A stretch of 64,000 bases of DNA from Flavobacterium sp. ov086 (GCF_900187965.1 NZ_FZNL01000009.1:62001-126000); one strand, 5' to 3'. Shown: positions 24,571 through 34,851, counted from the stretch's first letter. The notes: generated by a model not told the origin, from the letters alone. Program-made: numbers and translations.

Positions 24571-25410
24571 ATGGATACAAATAAAGTGTGGTTCGTAACT
24601 GGAGCCTCAAAAGGTTTAGGGTTAACTTTGGTTAAAAAATTATTGGCAAACGGATATAAAGTTGCTGCAACTTCAAGAGATGTAAACGCACTAATTACTG
24701 AAATTGGCACAACATCAGAGCAGTTTTTGCCAATTGCAATGGATATTGTGACGGAAAGCAGTGTTCAAAAAGCGGTTCAAAATACAATCACTCATTTTAA
24801 AACTATCGATGTAGTGGTAAATAATGCTGGTTATGGACAAATTGGTACTCTGGAGGAACTTTCTGACGAGGAATCAAGACGTAATTTTGATGTAAATGTA
24901 TTTGGTTTATTGAATGTGATTCGCAATACTATGTCGCATTTTAGAGCAAATAAATCGGGACATTTCTTTAATATTTCATCGATTGGCGGATATCATGGTG
25001 GTTTTCCGGGTTGGGGAATTTATTGTTCGACAAAATTTGCCGTTTCAGGATTAACAGAAGGTTTACAGGCAGAAGCGAAGGCTTTTGGTGTAAATGTGAC
25101 TTTGGTTTATCCGGGATATTTTAGAACTAACTTTTTATCAGAAGGTTCTATGGGATTGCCTAAAAATCCAATTGCGGATTATGAAGAAGCACGTCAATCT
25201 GTTTTGGCGCATCAAAATGAAATTAACGGAAATCAGCCTGGAGATCCTGAAAAAGCGGTTGAAGCTTTGATTCAGATTAGTAAGGAGAAAAATCCGCCGC
25301 TTCATTTGTTTTTAGGGCAAGATGCTTATGATATGGCAAATAGTAAAATAGAAAACGTGAAAGCAGATTTAACAAACTGGAAAACGCTAACAATTTCTAC
25401 TGCGTATTAA
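24571..25410 (+). CDS. Short-chain dehydrogenase/reductase
   Basis: 279 residues, cytoplasmic NAD(P)-dependent oxidoreductase of the classical SDR family. The cofactor motif TGASKGLG is at residues 10-17, NNAG near 88, the catalytic Ser in NISSIGG near 138, and the catalytic Y151-x-x-x-K155 pair in YCSTKFAVSGL. A Ser and Lys following the Gly at the TGASKG site favours NADP(H). The substrate is unknown. It follows an AraC regulator and is closed by a terminator. Confidence 0.9.
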   Translation: MDTNKVWFVTGASKGLGLTLVKKLLANGYKVAATSRDVNALITEIGTTSEQFLPIAMDIVTESSVQKAVQNTITHFKTIDVVVNNAGYGQIGTLEELSDEESRRNFDVNVFGLLNVIRNTMSHFRANKSGHFFNISSIGGYHGGFPGWGIYCSTKFAVSGLTEGLQAEAKAFGVNVTLVYPGYFRTNFLSEGSMGLPKNPIADYEEARQSVLAHQNEINGNQPGDPEKAVEALIQISKEKNPPLHLFLGQDAYDMANSKIENVKADLTNWKTLTISTAY

Positions 25411-25428
25411 TCTACGTCAACTTCTTTC

Positions 25429-25462
25429 AAAAATCCCGTTATATTTCTAACGGGATTTTTTG
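25429..25462 (+). terminator. Terminator after the SDR gene
   Basis: Stem AAAAATCCCGTTA / TAACGGGATTTTT with a 6-nt loop, then T-run. Confidence 0.9.
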
Positions 25463-25488
25463 TGGTATAGGATTTCGTTTTCTTACAA

Positions 25489-25517
25489 TTGTCGCCAAAT
25501 TTTCCGTTTTACATTTG
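25489..25517 (+). promoter_or_regulatory. Promoter (-33 TTG and -7 TACATTTG)
   Basis: TTG at 25489-25491 and TACATTTG at 25510-25517, spaced 18 nt, matching the Bacteroidota primary-sigma consensus. The NAD(P)H-dehydrogenase ATG is 29 nt downstream. Confidence 0.7.
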
Positions 25518-25545
25518 TGATGTTCAATCTTTAAAAATAGAAAAT

Positions 25546-26145
25546 ATGAAAAATTTAATTATTTATGCGCATCCAAATTCAGCAAGTTTAAACCATTTTT
25601 TCAAGCAAACCGTTGTCGAGAGTTTAGAAAATTCAGGAGAAGAAGTTATTGTTCGGGATTTAAATCAAATCAATTTTAATCCGGTTTTATCTCTCGAAGA
25701 TATGCAAGGACAAAGAATGGGACAAGTTGCAGAGGATATAAAAACAGAACAGGATTTTATAACCTGGGCAGATCAGATTATTTTTGTTTACCCAATTTGG
25801 TGGACGGGAATGCCGGCGATTATGAAAGGTTTTATTGATCGCGTTTTTAGTTACGGATTTGCTTATCGATACGATCAGGGTGTTCAAAAAGGATTACTAA
25901 CAGGGAAAAAAGCAGTCATTATTAATTCACACGGAAAATCGAATTCAGAATATGAAGCTATCGGAATGGATAAGGCTCTGACATTAACTTCTGATACCGG
26001 AATTTTCAATTATTGCGGACTTGAAATTCAGAAGCATTTTTACTTTGATAAGGCGGATAAGGCTTCTGCCGAAAGTATTTCAGGGTGGGAAAATCAAATT
26101 AAAACTACTTTCAAGAATATTAATGAAGTTCCTGTTTTGAGATAG
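25546..26145 (+). CDS. Flavodoxin-fold NAD(P)H dehydrogenase (quinone)-like reductase
   Basis: 199 residues from the ATG at 25546. The start MKNLIIYAHPNSASLNHFF is the FMN-phosphate loop of the NQO1/KefF/MdaB-type family. QIIFVYPIWWTGMPAIMKGFIDRVFSYGFAY (about 72-102) is the hallmark of these flavin oxidoreductases. It is expected to reduce quinones or related compounds by two electrons using NAD(P)H. The frame is open upstream to a TTG at 25489, but that TTG is the -33 element of the promoter, so the longer start is rejected. Confidence 0.9.
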   Translation: MKNLIIYAHPNSASLNHFFKQTVVESLENSGEEVIVRDLNQINFNPVLSLEDMQGQRMGQVAEDIKTEQDFITWADQIIFVYPIWWTGMPAIMKGFIDRVFSYGFAYRYDQGVQKGLLTGKKAVIINSHGKSNSEYEAIGMDKALTLTSDTGIFNYCGLEIQKHFYFDKADKASAESISGWENQIKTTFKNINEVPVLR

Positions 26146-26234
26146 GAGTTTATTTTTGAAAAAAAAGCTAAAAAAAATGCAAAAATGATTGGATTAGAAC
26201 CTTAATTTTGAATTGATGCTAAATTATGGAAGTG

Positions 26235-26267
26235 TTGTAATTCATTGATGTTTTTATGGTAAATTTG
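26235..26267 (+). promoter_or_regulatory. Promoter for the NTF2-like gene
   Basis: TTG at 26235-26237, 22-nt spacer, TAAATTTG at 26260-26267; the ATG is 41 nt downstream. Confidence 0.6.
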
Positions 26268-26308
26268 GATTTATACTTCTAAAAAGGTTTAACTAAATTT
26301 AAAAACTA

Positions 26309-27160
26309 ATGAGAAAAATCTACTTTGTGTGCTTCCTTTTTATGCTTAATGGTCTTTTTGCTCAAAAGAAAGATAAATTAAATCCAATTGCAGTTTATGA
26401 GAAAGCATGGTTAGAACATAATAGTGAAACACGGTTAAAATTAATAAAAACAATCTGGTTAGATGATAGTACTTTTGAGGATCCGTCGGCATCTATAAAA
26501 GGTTCAGTAGCATTAAATAATGTTATAAATGAGTTTTATAAAAAATACCCGGATGCAGTAATAACATCCGGTCCAAAAGTCGTAAAAGACAATTATGTAA
26601 GCTGGGATTGGAAAATTCTGGATTCAAAAAATAAACTTATAATGGGCGGTCGCGATTTTGCCAGACTAAATGGAAAAGGTCAGGTAAGTAAAATTATTGG
26701 ATTTTGGGATTCAGAAGTTACTTTGTCAGAGTCAGAAATTTTAAAAAATCTGGAAACTGACAATTACAAAGTTGTTGCTCAATATTATGAAAGGCTTTTT
26801 AAAACCAGAAATTTTGCAGAAATGTCGGCCTTAATAGAAGATGGTGCGATTTATAGTCAGGCAGAAGGTTTGCCATACGGAGGAATATATAAAGGGTTTG
26901 ATGAATGGACAAAAATGTATACCAAATCAGCTGAATTTTTTGATTTAGAAATAGAAAAAGAACCAGTCTATTTTAGCGATGCGACGAAAAATGAAGTAAT
27001 TATTTATTTTACAATAAAGTGCAAGGCAAAGAAATCCGGTAAAACACTTTCGATGCCAATTTCGGAACATTTCGATTTAAAAAACGGAAAAATTACTGCT
27101 GTCAGAGCTTTCTATTTTGATACAAAACAGTTTGCTGAATTCTTAAAAAGCAAGAAATAA
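26309..27160 (+). CDS. Secreted protein with two NTF2/SnoaL-like domains
   Basis: 283 residues with a signal peptide (1-18, ending LFAQ). Two similar cone-shaped NTF2-like domains are visible: about 25-145 (IAVYEKAWLEHNSETRLKLIKTIWLDDSTFEDPSASIKG...) and about 155-280 (VAQYYERLFKTRNFAEMSALIEDGAIYSQAEG...). The first resembles polyketide-cyclase-like SnoaL proteins, the second ketosteroid-isomerase-like proteins. Such domains bind small hydrophobic ligands or act as accessory folds; no catalytic role can be assigned. It stands alone between its own promoter and a terminator. Confidence 0.75.
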   Translation: MRKIYFVCFLFMLNGLFAQKKDKLNPIAVYEKAWLEHNSETRLKLIKTIWLDDSTFEDPSASIKGSVALNNVINEFYKKYPDAVITSGPKVVKDNYVSWDWKILDSKNKLIMGGRDFARLNGKGQVSKIIGFWDSEVTLSESEILKNLETDNYKVVAQYYERLFKTRNFAEMSALIEDGAIYSQAEGLPYGGIYKGFDEWTKMYTKSAEFFDLEIEKEPVYFSDATKNEVIIYFTIKCKAKKSGKTLSMPISEHFDLKNGKITAVRAFYFDTKQFAEFLKSKK

Positions 27161-27204
27161 GATTGTAATTGAAACGATCTTAAATGATCGAATATAGATA
27201 GAAG

Positions 27205-27247
27205 ACAAGAAAGGCTTATCAGATTTGATAAGCCTTTCTTGTTTTTA
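27205..27247 (+). terminator. Terminator after the NTF2-like gene
   Basis: Perfect 16-bp stem ACAAGAAAGGCTTATC / GATAAGCCTTTCTTGT with a 6-nt loop, followed by T5. Confidence 0.9.
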
Positions 27248-27443
27248 TTTTTAAATTCATTTTAGTTGTGTTGCTAATATTCAGTTTTTGATTGTTTTAA
27301 TGTGTTTGAAAAATAGTATTAATGATGTAGCATTTAATATTAAATCGGGTATTTATACTTGTTAAAATGGATGGGTAATTGTTTTTCTTTACGAGGCTCT
27401 ATTTCGAGATTAAATCATTTTTAGAACCTAATAAATACAACCT

Positions 27444-29137
27444 ATGAAGAAAATTCTACTTATTACATTCTTACTATTTGGCATAACTTGTTTTGGTCAG
27501 GCGACACCGACACCACAAGACTTAGCTCAGGCTACAATAGATATTACCAAACTATCTAAAGATTTTAATACAAAAAATACAGATTTCTTAGCGAAAGAAA
27601 AAGATCTGAATAACTATATAGCTAATATATCTGCGAGTATGGACCCAGCTAAAACAGGTGAACTTTCTACTAAAGTCGTTGAAGTTCAGAATAAAAGAAA
27701 AGAACTTAATGAAAGTTATCTTTTATTTGAGACTTATAAAAAAGTATATATGGATAAAGGGATCCCTGAAAAAACAATTAATAATCTCTTCAAATATCAA
27801 TATACTGTTTCAGATCCAATAGTAAGTACGAATAATGTAGATGAGCCTGAAACATATTTGTATTTTGGAAAAGATCAGATTTTGCAGGAATCTAAATTAA
27901 CGAATAATGAAGAAGTAAATGAAATTCTTAAAACTGTTCTAAAAGAAAAGAGCGAATCGTATTTGGGTGATATCATAATTCCGAAAGAAAACCAACAGTT
28001 TGCATTTTATGATGATAATTTTGATGTAGAACAAGGGAGGTATTATAAATTTAAAAGAGTCACCTTCGAAATGCAGGAAGGTTTTTTTACAGATATAAAA
28101 GTCTTTGTATTTGATGAAAATGGTTCTGAGTTGATATTTGAGAATATGGTTCCAATAAGTATATTAAGATATTCAACCCAAGCGCCTAAAAATTTCTTGT
28201 TTTTTAAGCATGCTACTAATCAAAATGGTATTGTTGATTTTAAGAAAACTGAAAATTTAAGAATTCGATTATCTGATGTATTAATGTATGTATCAAGACC
28301 TGCTACAACTTTATCCCCAATGATGTTACTTTTGATTTTCCTACCAAAGAAAATGGTGTTTATTTGAATAAAGAAAGTTCAATTAAATATGAAATAAAAG
28401 AAGATACTAGTTTGCAAAATGTTGTAGAGTTAAGAGCTTACACTGATTTTCTAGGATTATTTGCAGATTCTCCTAATGGCGTTGTACAGCTTCAAGGGAA
28501 AGGAGATTTTTATGTGTTTCCTTTTAGTATGCCTTTTTGGGGATGGGATTTAAAACTTCTAGACAAAATATCACCATATGTTAATTTCTCAAGGATTGAT
28601 GCCGATTCAAGAGCGGTTGAAACAACTGTACTTCCAGACTCAAAAAATGGAATTAAGAATAGTTTAGATTTATTGCAAAAAGCCTATTTAGAAATGGGAA
28701 CTAAAGTGAATGTGGTTAATTTTAAATTTGGTAAAGAATATCCATTTCGTACCATTTTTTATTTCCCGATACGCTATCAAATTTCAGATGTAAAAATAAG
28801 CAATGAACTTACAAATGTCCAAGGACTTGGATTAGGTGGAGGGGTAACATTCGAGTTTAAAAGGTTTAATAATTTCGGATTTAGTTATTCTCTAGAATAT
28901 TCTAGCTATAAATATATAAATTTTAATAAAATTCCAACTTTTGAAGCACCAGAAGCTTTTAATGTTTTTAGAAATGAAGCAGAAGTTTATTATCATCCCG
29001 ATAAAGATAAGAAGCAAGCTATTTTCTTAAGGTTTAGAACATTCAATAATGCCGAAACCAACGAAGCTTTTTACCAACTGCAATTTGGTTACCGTTTTTC
29101 TATAGGAATTTCGGATGTGAAAGCTAAAACCCAATAA
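27444..29137 (+). pseudogene. Exported protein gene split by a frameshift
   Basis: Two abutting open frames are best read as one gene. The first (27444-28367) has a signal peptide (1-18, CFGQ) and a coiled-coil-like region, and runs well to about RLSDVLMYVS, after which its last ~25 codons (PATTLSPMMLLLIFLPKKMVFI) look like out-of-frame noise. The second frame, read back past its TTG at 28364, gives a sensible IPNDVTFDFPTKENGVYLNKESS that joins naturally. A one-base loss (or two-base gain) between about 28275 and 28320 explains the break. The C-terminal half is rich in alternating strands ending YQLQFGYRFSIG, like an outer-membrane beta-barrel. No family is recognised. A sequencing error is a real alternative to true inactivation. 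Confidence 0.7.
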
Positions 29138-29157
29138 GCATTTATCAATTTAAAATA

Positions 29158-29196
29158 AATACCAGCATAAGCTATAAGTTTGTGCTGGTATTTTTG
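29158..29196. terminator. Terminator between the frameshifted gene and rnhB
   Basis: Stem AATACCAGCA / TGCTGGTATT around a 19-nt loop, followed by T-run; placed between convergent genes. Confidence 0.75.
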
Positions 29197-29209
29197 ATTT
29201 GTAATAGCG

Positions 29210-29869
29210 CTAAAAGTCAAACTCTAATTGATCCGGCAAAAGCCTGAAGCTCATGCGGTGGTATTTTGTTGGGCCATATTTTTTAATAGCTTCGCGATGT
29301 TCCTTAGTTGGATAACCTTTGTTTTTTTTCCAGTTGTACATCGGGAATTCTTCATGGATTTGATCCATATATTCGTCTCGATAAGTTTTTGCCAAAACAG
29401 AAGCAGCCGCAATACTTAAAAACTTAGCATCACCTTTTATAATGCTTTGATTTGGAATAGATTTTAGAAGCTCTATTTCGGCTTTAGAAAATTGTTTTCC
29501 GGTAGTATTTTTCAATCCTAATTTTGCATTTATAGAACGATTTCCATCTACAATAACAAATTCAGGAAGCTGACTTAGTTTTAAAATGCATTCCTGCATT
29601 CCTTTCATTGAAGCGTTTAAAATATTTATTTCGTCAATTTCATCCGGAAATAAATGTGTAACTGCAAAACAAACGGCTTGTTCCTCAAGGATAGGTTTTA
29701 AAAAAAATCTTGTTTTCTCTGACAATTGTTTACTGTCATTCAATATTTCATGTTCAAAATCAGTTGGTAAAATTATGGCAGCGGCAGTTACAGGCCCTGC
29801 CAAACAACCACGACCAGCTTCATCAGTACCAGTTTCGAAAACAAATCCGGAGAAATTTTTTGCAAGCAT
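29210..29869 (-). CDS. rnhB: Ribonuclease HII
   Basis: 219 residues from the ATG at 29869; the frame extends seven codons further to a TTG, which is less likely. Cleaves the RNA strand of RNA-DNA hybrids and starts removal of misincorporated ribonucleotides. The catalytic Asp and Glu are D16-E17 in [13 protein letters not shown]; further acidic residues are in FVIVDGN and TYRDEYM, with the [21 protein letters not shown] block typical of type 2 enzymes. Cytoplasmic, metal-dependent. Monocistronic. Confidence 0.95.
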   Translation of the reverse strand: MLAKNFSGFVFETGTDEAGRGCLAGPVTAAAIILPTDFEHEILNDSKQLSEKTRFFLKPILEEQAVCFAVTHLFPDEIDEINILNASMKGMQECILKLSQLPEFVIVDGNRSINAKLGLKNTTGKQFSKAEIELLKSIPNQSIIKGDAKFLSIAAASVLAKTYRDEYMDQIHEEFPMYNWKKNKGYPTKEHREAIKKYGPTKYHRMSFRLLPDQLEFDF

Positions 29870-30203
29870 TTTTTTAGTTTTAAAAAGCAAATATTATATT
29901 TTTTTTCTGGAATAATTATGTAGATACAAATGAAATATAGATAAATGCCTCTGTTTTTGTGTAGAGAAAAAGAAGCTTTATGTTAATTTTTAACTTTTTA
30001 GATGCTCTTTTTTGTTTTTTTTAAAGATAGTAAGATTTTACGTATTGTACAGGTGCTCTGTGTATTATGAATATTTAGTATAGACTATTGTCTATTTGTT
30101 ATTGAAAAAAGTAAGAAAAATTACAAACTTTAACACATTTGAAATTGTTATTGTAAGAAAATAAATTCATTTTTGTTAAATTATTAACTCAAAATAATTT
30201 AGC
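29870..30203. other. Intergenic region between rnhB and the first SusC gene
   Basis: AT-rich; it must hold the divergent promoters of rnhB and the SusC/SusD operon, but no exact TAnnTTTG box is present (the nearest is CACATTTG at about 30133-30140). No hairpin, repeat or small gene is apparent. Confidence 0.5.
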
Positions 30204-33200
30204 ATGAGATTAAAGTTTATATGTATTTTAACATTTTTGATCCTGTTTATTATGCAGTTTTCTTTTGCACAGGAAAGAGTGATTTCTGGAGTTGTTTCAG
30301 AAAATGGCGGGCCAATTCCTGGTGTAAACGTCAATGTAAAAGGGACAAAAAATAGCGCCCAAACAGATTTGGATGGTAAATATGTTGTTAAAGCAAAAAC
30401 TGGTGATGTATTGGTATTTTCTTATATGGGAATGCAGGATGCTGTAGTTACTATTGGAGCTTCATCAACAGTTAATACCAAGATGAAAGAAGATGGAAAG
30501 GAATTGGATGAAGTTGTGGTTGTTGCTTATGGTAAGGCAAAAAAATCTTCTTACACAGGATCAGCGACTCAGATTAAATCAGAACAACTTGAGAATAGAC
30601 CTTTAACTAATGCACTTTCAGTTTTAGAAGGCAGCACCTCAGGGGTTCAGGTTCAGAGTTCAGCTGGTCAACCAGGTTCAGCACCAGCAATAAGGATAAG
30701 AGGTTTTAGTTCTGTTAATGGCTCAAATACACCCTTGTATATTGTAGATGGAGTTCCTTTTGCAGGCGATATTAGTAATATAAATTCGAATGATATTGAG
30801 AGTTTGACAGTTTTAAAAGATGCCTCTTCAACATCGCTTTATGGATCAAAAGCAGCAAATGGAGTAATTATAATTACCACTAAAATAGGAAAATCACTTA
30901 AAGATAAATTCTCATTAAATGTGAGTACTGGTATGACTTCACGATCTATTAAAGATTATAAGAGGGTAGATGCGTATCAATATTATCCTTTAGAATGGGA
31001 AGCAATAAGAAATAGCCGTCCAATGACTACACAAGCACAAATTGATGTGGCTAATACTTATGCGTCTGACAGAGTTGGTACTGTATTGGTTACAAATCCG
31101 TTTAATGTTCCAATTGGTAGTGTTGTAGGTACTGACGGAAAATTAAACCCTAACGCACAATTGTTATATCCCGAAGATTTAAACTGGGAAAAACAATTGG
31201 AAAGAGCGGGAGTTCGTCAAAATGTAGATTTTTCTTATCAGGGAAAATCAGAAAAATCAAATTATTTTGCTTCACTGGGGCATTTGAATGAAGAGGGATA
31301 TGTACGTAATTCAGGTTTTGAAAGAACAACTGGTCGACTAAATTTAAATACAAGTTTAAATAACTGGTTTAAAACAGGAGTTAACATTGCGGGAACTTTA
31401 ACTAATTCTAAATTAGGAACTGATGGGGTAGCTAATACAAACTCTTTCAATAATCCTTTTAGAACAATAAGGTATATGGGACCAATTTATCCTGTTTTTG
31501 ATCATACAGAAAATGGGGATTATATTTTAGATGATAATGGTAATAAAGTATATTCTACTCTTCGAGGCTCAGGCGCGTCTAATGGTCGAAATATAGTATA
31601 TGAAATATTAAATAATACAGATGTTAAAAAGGGACTAGCTCTTTCAGGGAGAACTTTTTTTGAAATAAGTTTCCTAAAAGATTTTAAATTCACAACTAAC
31701 GCTTCTATTGATAAGACTTATTCTAATAGAATCTATTCTTATAATACTCTTATAGGTGATGGATCTCCTACTGGATTAATGTCTAAAGAAGATAGGATAT
31801 TTACGGGTATCACTTATAATCAATTATTAAATTATTCAAAAAAAATAGGAAGTCATTCTATTACTGCATTGTTAGGTCATGAAAGTTTCGATTATGAGAG
31901 AAATTGGACTGTAGGAGTAAAAACAGGTCAGGTTTCTCCAGATGATATAGAATTTATCAATTATGCGACAACGACTACTTTAGAGAGTAAAACAAGAAAT
32001 TATTCAACAGAATCTTATTTTTCAAGAGTTGGATATGATTACATGGATAAATATATTGTTTCAGGATCATTACGTAGAGATTCATCGTCAAAGTTTGCTA
32101 AGGATAACCAGTGGGGTAATTTTTGGTCTTTTAGTGGTGCTTGGGTAGTTTCTAAGGAAGACTTTCTCAAGGATGTTTCTTGGGTAAACGATTTGAAATT
32201 AAGAGCATCAATTGGACAGGTAGGTAATGATTCTCATATTGCTTCAGATAGAGATGAAGATGGTACAGTTACAAAAGGTTTAAATTACTATATAGGTCAA
32301 TCTACTTATAGTTTAGGTTATGATAACGGTAGTGAAGGAGGAGTGATAACATACGGAGCAGCAGCACCAGATTTGAAATGGGAGGTTAATACTCAAAAAG
32401 ATATTGCGGTAGAGTTTGGGTTGTTTAAGAACAGGCTAAAAGGAAGTATTGAGTATTATAATAGAAATACAGATGGACTTATTTTTGAAGTGCCAAATGC
32501 ATTATCCTCAGGTCTAGATTATAGAGTTGAAAATATTGGATCAATGGTGAATAAAGGTTTTGAGATTTCACTTGACGGTATAATCCTTAAAACAAAAGAT
32601 TTTTCTTGGAGTTTAAATGTAAATGCTTCAACGATTAGTAATAAACTTACCAAGTTACCACAAGAGGAAATTATTGATGGAACTAAGAAACTTAAAGTGG
32701 GACAATCGATCTATGATTATTGGTTAAGAGATTGGTATGGTGTAGATCCTGCTGACGGATATGCATTATATGTAGCTGATCCTGAAAAAATGGTTGCCAA
32801 TGATCCTACAGGAAGACTTGTAAATGGAGTTAATGTGACTACAGATCAAAATAAAGCACTTTATCATTATGCAGGCTCTGCAATACCTGATTTGTTTGGA
32901 ACTTTTGGTAGTGCATTTAAATATAAAGGGATTCAACTGGATGTTATGTTCTCTTATCAAATAGGGGGTAAAATGTATGATTCAAATTATGCCGCATTAA
33001 TGCATACGGGTAATAATTACGGGTCTGCGTTAAGTACAGATATTCTTGATAGATGGCAAAAACCTGGAGACATTACCGATGTTCCCAGATTAGATATTAA
33101 CAGAAATACGCAGTCTACTTCTGCTTCAGATAGATGGTTAATAGGGTCAGATTATTTAGCATTAAGACAAATTAATTTATCTTATAAATTGCCTTCTGAT

Positions 33201-33371
33201 TTAATATCCAAATTAGCTATTGATAATGCAACTGTATATGTAAATGGTGAAAATGTATTACTGTTTACTAAACGTCAGGGATTGGATCCTACTCAAACTT
33301 TTAACGGAACAACTCAAAACAGATATATTCCGTCACGAGTAATAACGTTAGGTTTTAATTTAAATTTTTAA
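30204..33371 (+). CDS. SusC/RagA-type TonB-dependent outer-membrane transporter 1
   Basis: 1055 residues. A signal peptide (1-22, FSFAQ) is followed by a carboxypeptidase-regulatory-like beta-sandwich (about 23-105: VISGVVSENGGPIPGVNVNVKGT...GKYVVKAKTGDVLVFSYMGM), a SusC signature (LDEVVVVAYG), then the TonB plug (about 115-230; SGVQVQSSAGQPGSAPAIRIRGFSSVNGSNTPLYIVDGVPF) and a large beta-barrel ending in NLNF. It imports a ligand bound by its SusD partner, using TonB energy. The SusD gene follows 4 nt after. No glycosidase, peptidase or regulator of a utilisation locus is adjacent, so the substrate is unknown. Confidence 0.95.
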   Translation: MRLKFICILTFLILFIMQFSFAQERVISGVVSENGGPIPGVNVNVKGTKNSAQTDLDGKYVVKAKTGDVLVFSYMGMQDAVVTIGASSTVNTKMKEDGKELDEVVVVAYGKAKKSSYTGSATQIKSEQLENRPLTNALSVLEGSTSGVQVQSSAGQPGSAPAIRIRGFSSVNGSNTPLYIVDGVPFAGDISNINSNDIESLTVLKDASSTSLYGSKAANGVIIITTKIGKSLKDKFSLNVSTGMTSRSIKDYKRVDAYQYYPLEWEAIRNSRPMTTQAQIDVANTYASDRVGTVLVTNPFNVPIGSVVGTDGKLNPNAQLLYPEDLNWEKQLERAGVRQNVDFSYQGKSEKSNYFASLGHLNEEGYVRNSGFERTTGRLNLNTSLNNWFKTGVNIAGTLTNSKLGTDGVANTNSFNNPFRTIRYMGPIYPVFDHTENGDYILDDNGNKVYSTLRGSGASNGRNIVYEILNNTDVKKGLALSGRTFFEISFLKDFKFTTNASIDKTYSNRIYSYNTLIGDGSPTGLMSKEDRIFTGITYNQLLNYSKKIGSHSITALLGHESFDYERNWTVGVKTGQVSPDDIEFINYATTTTLESKTRNYSTESYFSRVGYDYMDKYIVSGSLRRDSSSKFAKDNQWGNFWSFSGAWVVSKEDFLKDVSWVNDLKLRASIGQVGNDSHIASDRDEDGTVTKGLNYYIGQSTYSLGYDNGSEGGVITYGAAAPDLKWEVNTQKDIAVEFGLFKNRLKGSIEYYNRNTDGLIFEVPNALSSGLDYRVENIGSMVNKGFEISLDGIILKTKDFSWSLNVNASTISNKLTKLPQEEIIDGTKKLKVGQSIYDYWLRDWYGVDPADGYALYVADPEKMVANDPTGRLVNGVNVTTDQNKALYHYAGSAIPDLFGTFGSAFKYKGIQLDVMFSYQIGGKMYDSNYAALMHTGNNYGSALSTDILDRWQKPGDITDVPRLDINRNTQSTSASDRWLIGSDYLALRQINLSYKLPSDLISKLAIDNATVYVNGENVLLFTKRQGLDPTQTFNGTTQNRYIPSRVITLGFNLNF

Positions 33372-33375
33372 CAAT

Positions 33376-34851
33376 ATGAAATCAAATATTATAAAACAAA
33401 TACTTTTTATAATCGTAATTGTAGTTCTGGGGTCTTGTTCAGAAGATTTTTCAGAAAAAAAGCCTACAGAATTTGTAGACTACGAAGGAGCGACCAAAAC
33501 GACAGAAAATCTTATGACTTTCTTAAATGGTATTCACAGATCTTTGTATGTTAGATATGAATTGAATCAGAATGAAAATGGTTTAGGGGGATTAATGCAA
33601 CAAACGGATCTTGCAGGGGAAGATGTTGTTTTTCCAGTTATAAATGGGTATTTTTTGCAAGTATACAACTGGAATGGTTTAAGAAATGAAAACTCGCAGG
33701 ATGTGCGTTACCCTTATAGAACGTATTATCGAATAATAAGAAATGCCAATACAATAATAAATGCAACAGATGGTGCGATTGGGTCAATGGCAGATAAAAA
33801 TATTGTAAAGGGACAAGCTTTGCTTTATAGAGCTTTTTGTCACTTTCAATTAGTGCAATTATACGGTAAGCGATATGTAAGTGGTGAAGCTAACTCTCAG
33901 TTAGGGATTCCTATTATTCTAACTGTTGGGAATGATAATTTACCTCGTTCTACCGTAGAAGAAGTGTATACACAAATTAATAAAGATTTAGATGAAGCTA
34001 ATATTCTATTAGTAGGCTACGTAAGATTGAATAATTCTCATTTAAACTTAAAAGTTGCACAAGGATTAAAAGCACGTGTAGCTTTAACGCAGGGGGAGTG
34101 GGCTATAGCTGCAGACTATGCTAATAAAGCCAGAACAGGAATGAATTTAATGTCTGTTGTAGATTATGGTGCAGGTTTTAATGATTTTAACAATAAAGAA
34201 TGGATGTGGGGCAGCCATATTAATGAAGTTCAAACTGATTATTTTGGGAATTTTGGAGCTTTTATGTCAAGGAATTATAATTCTACTGTAATACGTACTT
34301 GTCCACGAGCAATAAATAGTAAACTGTATAACATGATTCCAGCATCAGATGTACGCTCAACTATTTTTAGTAAAGATGGTAACCATCCTAATCTTTCGCT
34401 TGCAAGTAATTTTGTTAAGTTTCCTTATACAAGTCAAAAATTTCTATCTAAAAGTACTGGAGATAGTAGATGTGATGTACCTTATATGCGCGCAGCCGAG
34501 ATGTATCTTATAGAAGCAGAAGCAAAAGCAAGATTAGGGCAAGCAGATGCAGCTATAATTCTTTTTGATTTTGAGAAAGCAAGAAATCCGGACTATATTT
34601 TATCTACTAATACAGGACAGGCTTTGGTTGACGAAATCTTAATACAAAGACGAATAGAATTATGGGGAGAAGGATTTAGGTTTTTTGATTTAAAAAGAAC
34701 TAATTCTCCTTTAGACCGAACAGGTGCAAATCATGATTCTGCAATTACAAATGGAGTGATGGCTGTGCCACCTACAGATAAAAGATGGCAATGGTTAATT
34801 CCACGAGCCGAAATTGATGCAAATCCGTTGATTAAACAAAACGAACTTTAA
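33376..34851 (+). CDS. SusD/RagB-family outer-membrane lipoprotein 1
   Basis: 491 residues with a lipobox (LGSC, Cys at 21). TPR-like helices with typical SusD landmarks: FLNGIHRSLYVRYE near the start, RIIRNANTIINA, KGQALLYRAFCHFQLVQLYGKRY (about 150-172), GLKARVALTQGEWAIAADYA, YMRAAEMYLIEAEAKARLG, LVDEILIQRRIELWGEGFRFFDLKRTNSPLDR. It caps the preceding SusC barrel and binds the incoming ligand on the cell surface. Operon with SusC 1, closed by a terminator. Confidence 0.95.
   Translation: MKSNIIKQILFIIVIVVLGSCSEDFSEKKPTEFVDYEGATKTTENLMTFLNGIHRSLYVRYELNQNENGLGGLMQQTDLAGEDVVFPVINGYFLQVYNWNGLRNENSQDVRYPYRTYYRIIRNANTIINATDGAIGSMADKNIVKGQALLYRAFCHFQLVQLYGKRYVSGEANSQLGIPIILTVGNDNLPRSTVEEVYTQINKDLDEANILLVGYVRLNNSHLNLKVAQGLKARVALTQGEWAIAADYANKARTGMNLMSVVDYGAGFNDFNNKEWMWGSHINEVQTDYFGNFGAFMSRNYNSTVIRTCPRAINSKLYNMIPASDVRSTIFSKDGNHPNLSLASNFVKFPYTSQKFLSKSTGDSRCDVPYMRAAEMYLIEAEAKARLGQADAAIILFDFEKARNPDYILSTNTGQALVDEILIQRRIELWGEGFRFFDLKRTNSPLDRTGANHDSAITNGVMAVPPTDKRWQWLIPRAEIDANPLIKQNEL

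Noticed and set aside
27444..29137. Programmed -1 frameshift
   Set aside because: No slippery heptamer or downstream stem is visible in the overlap region; simple indel or sequencing error is more likely.
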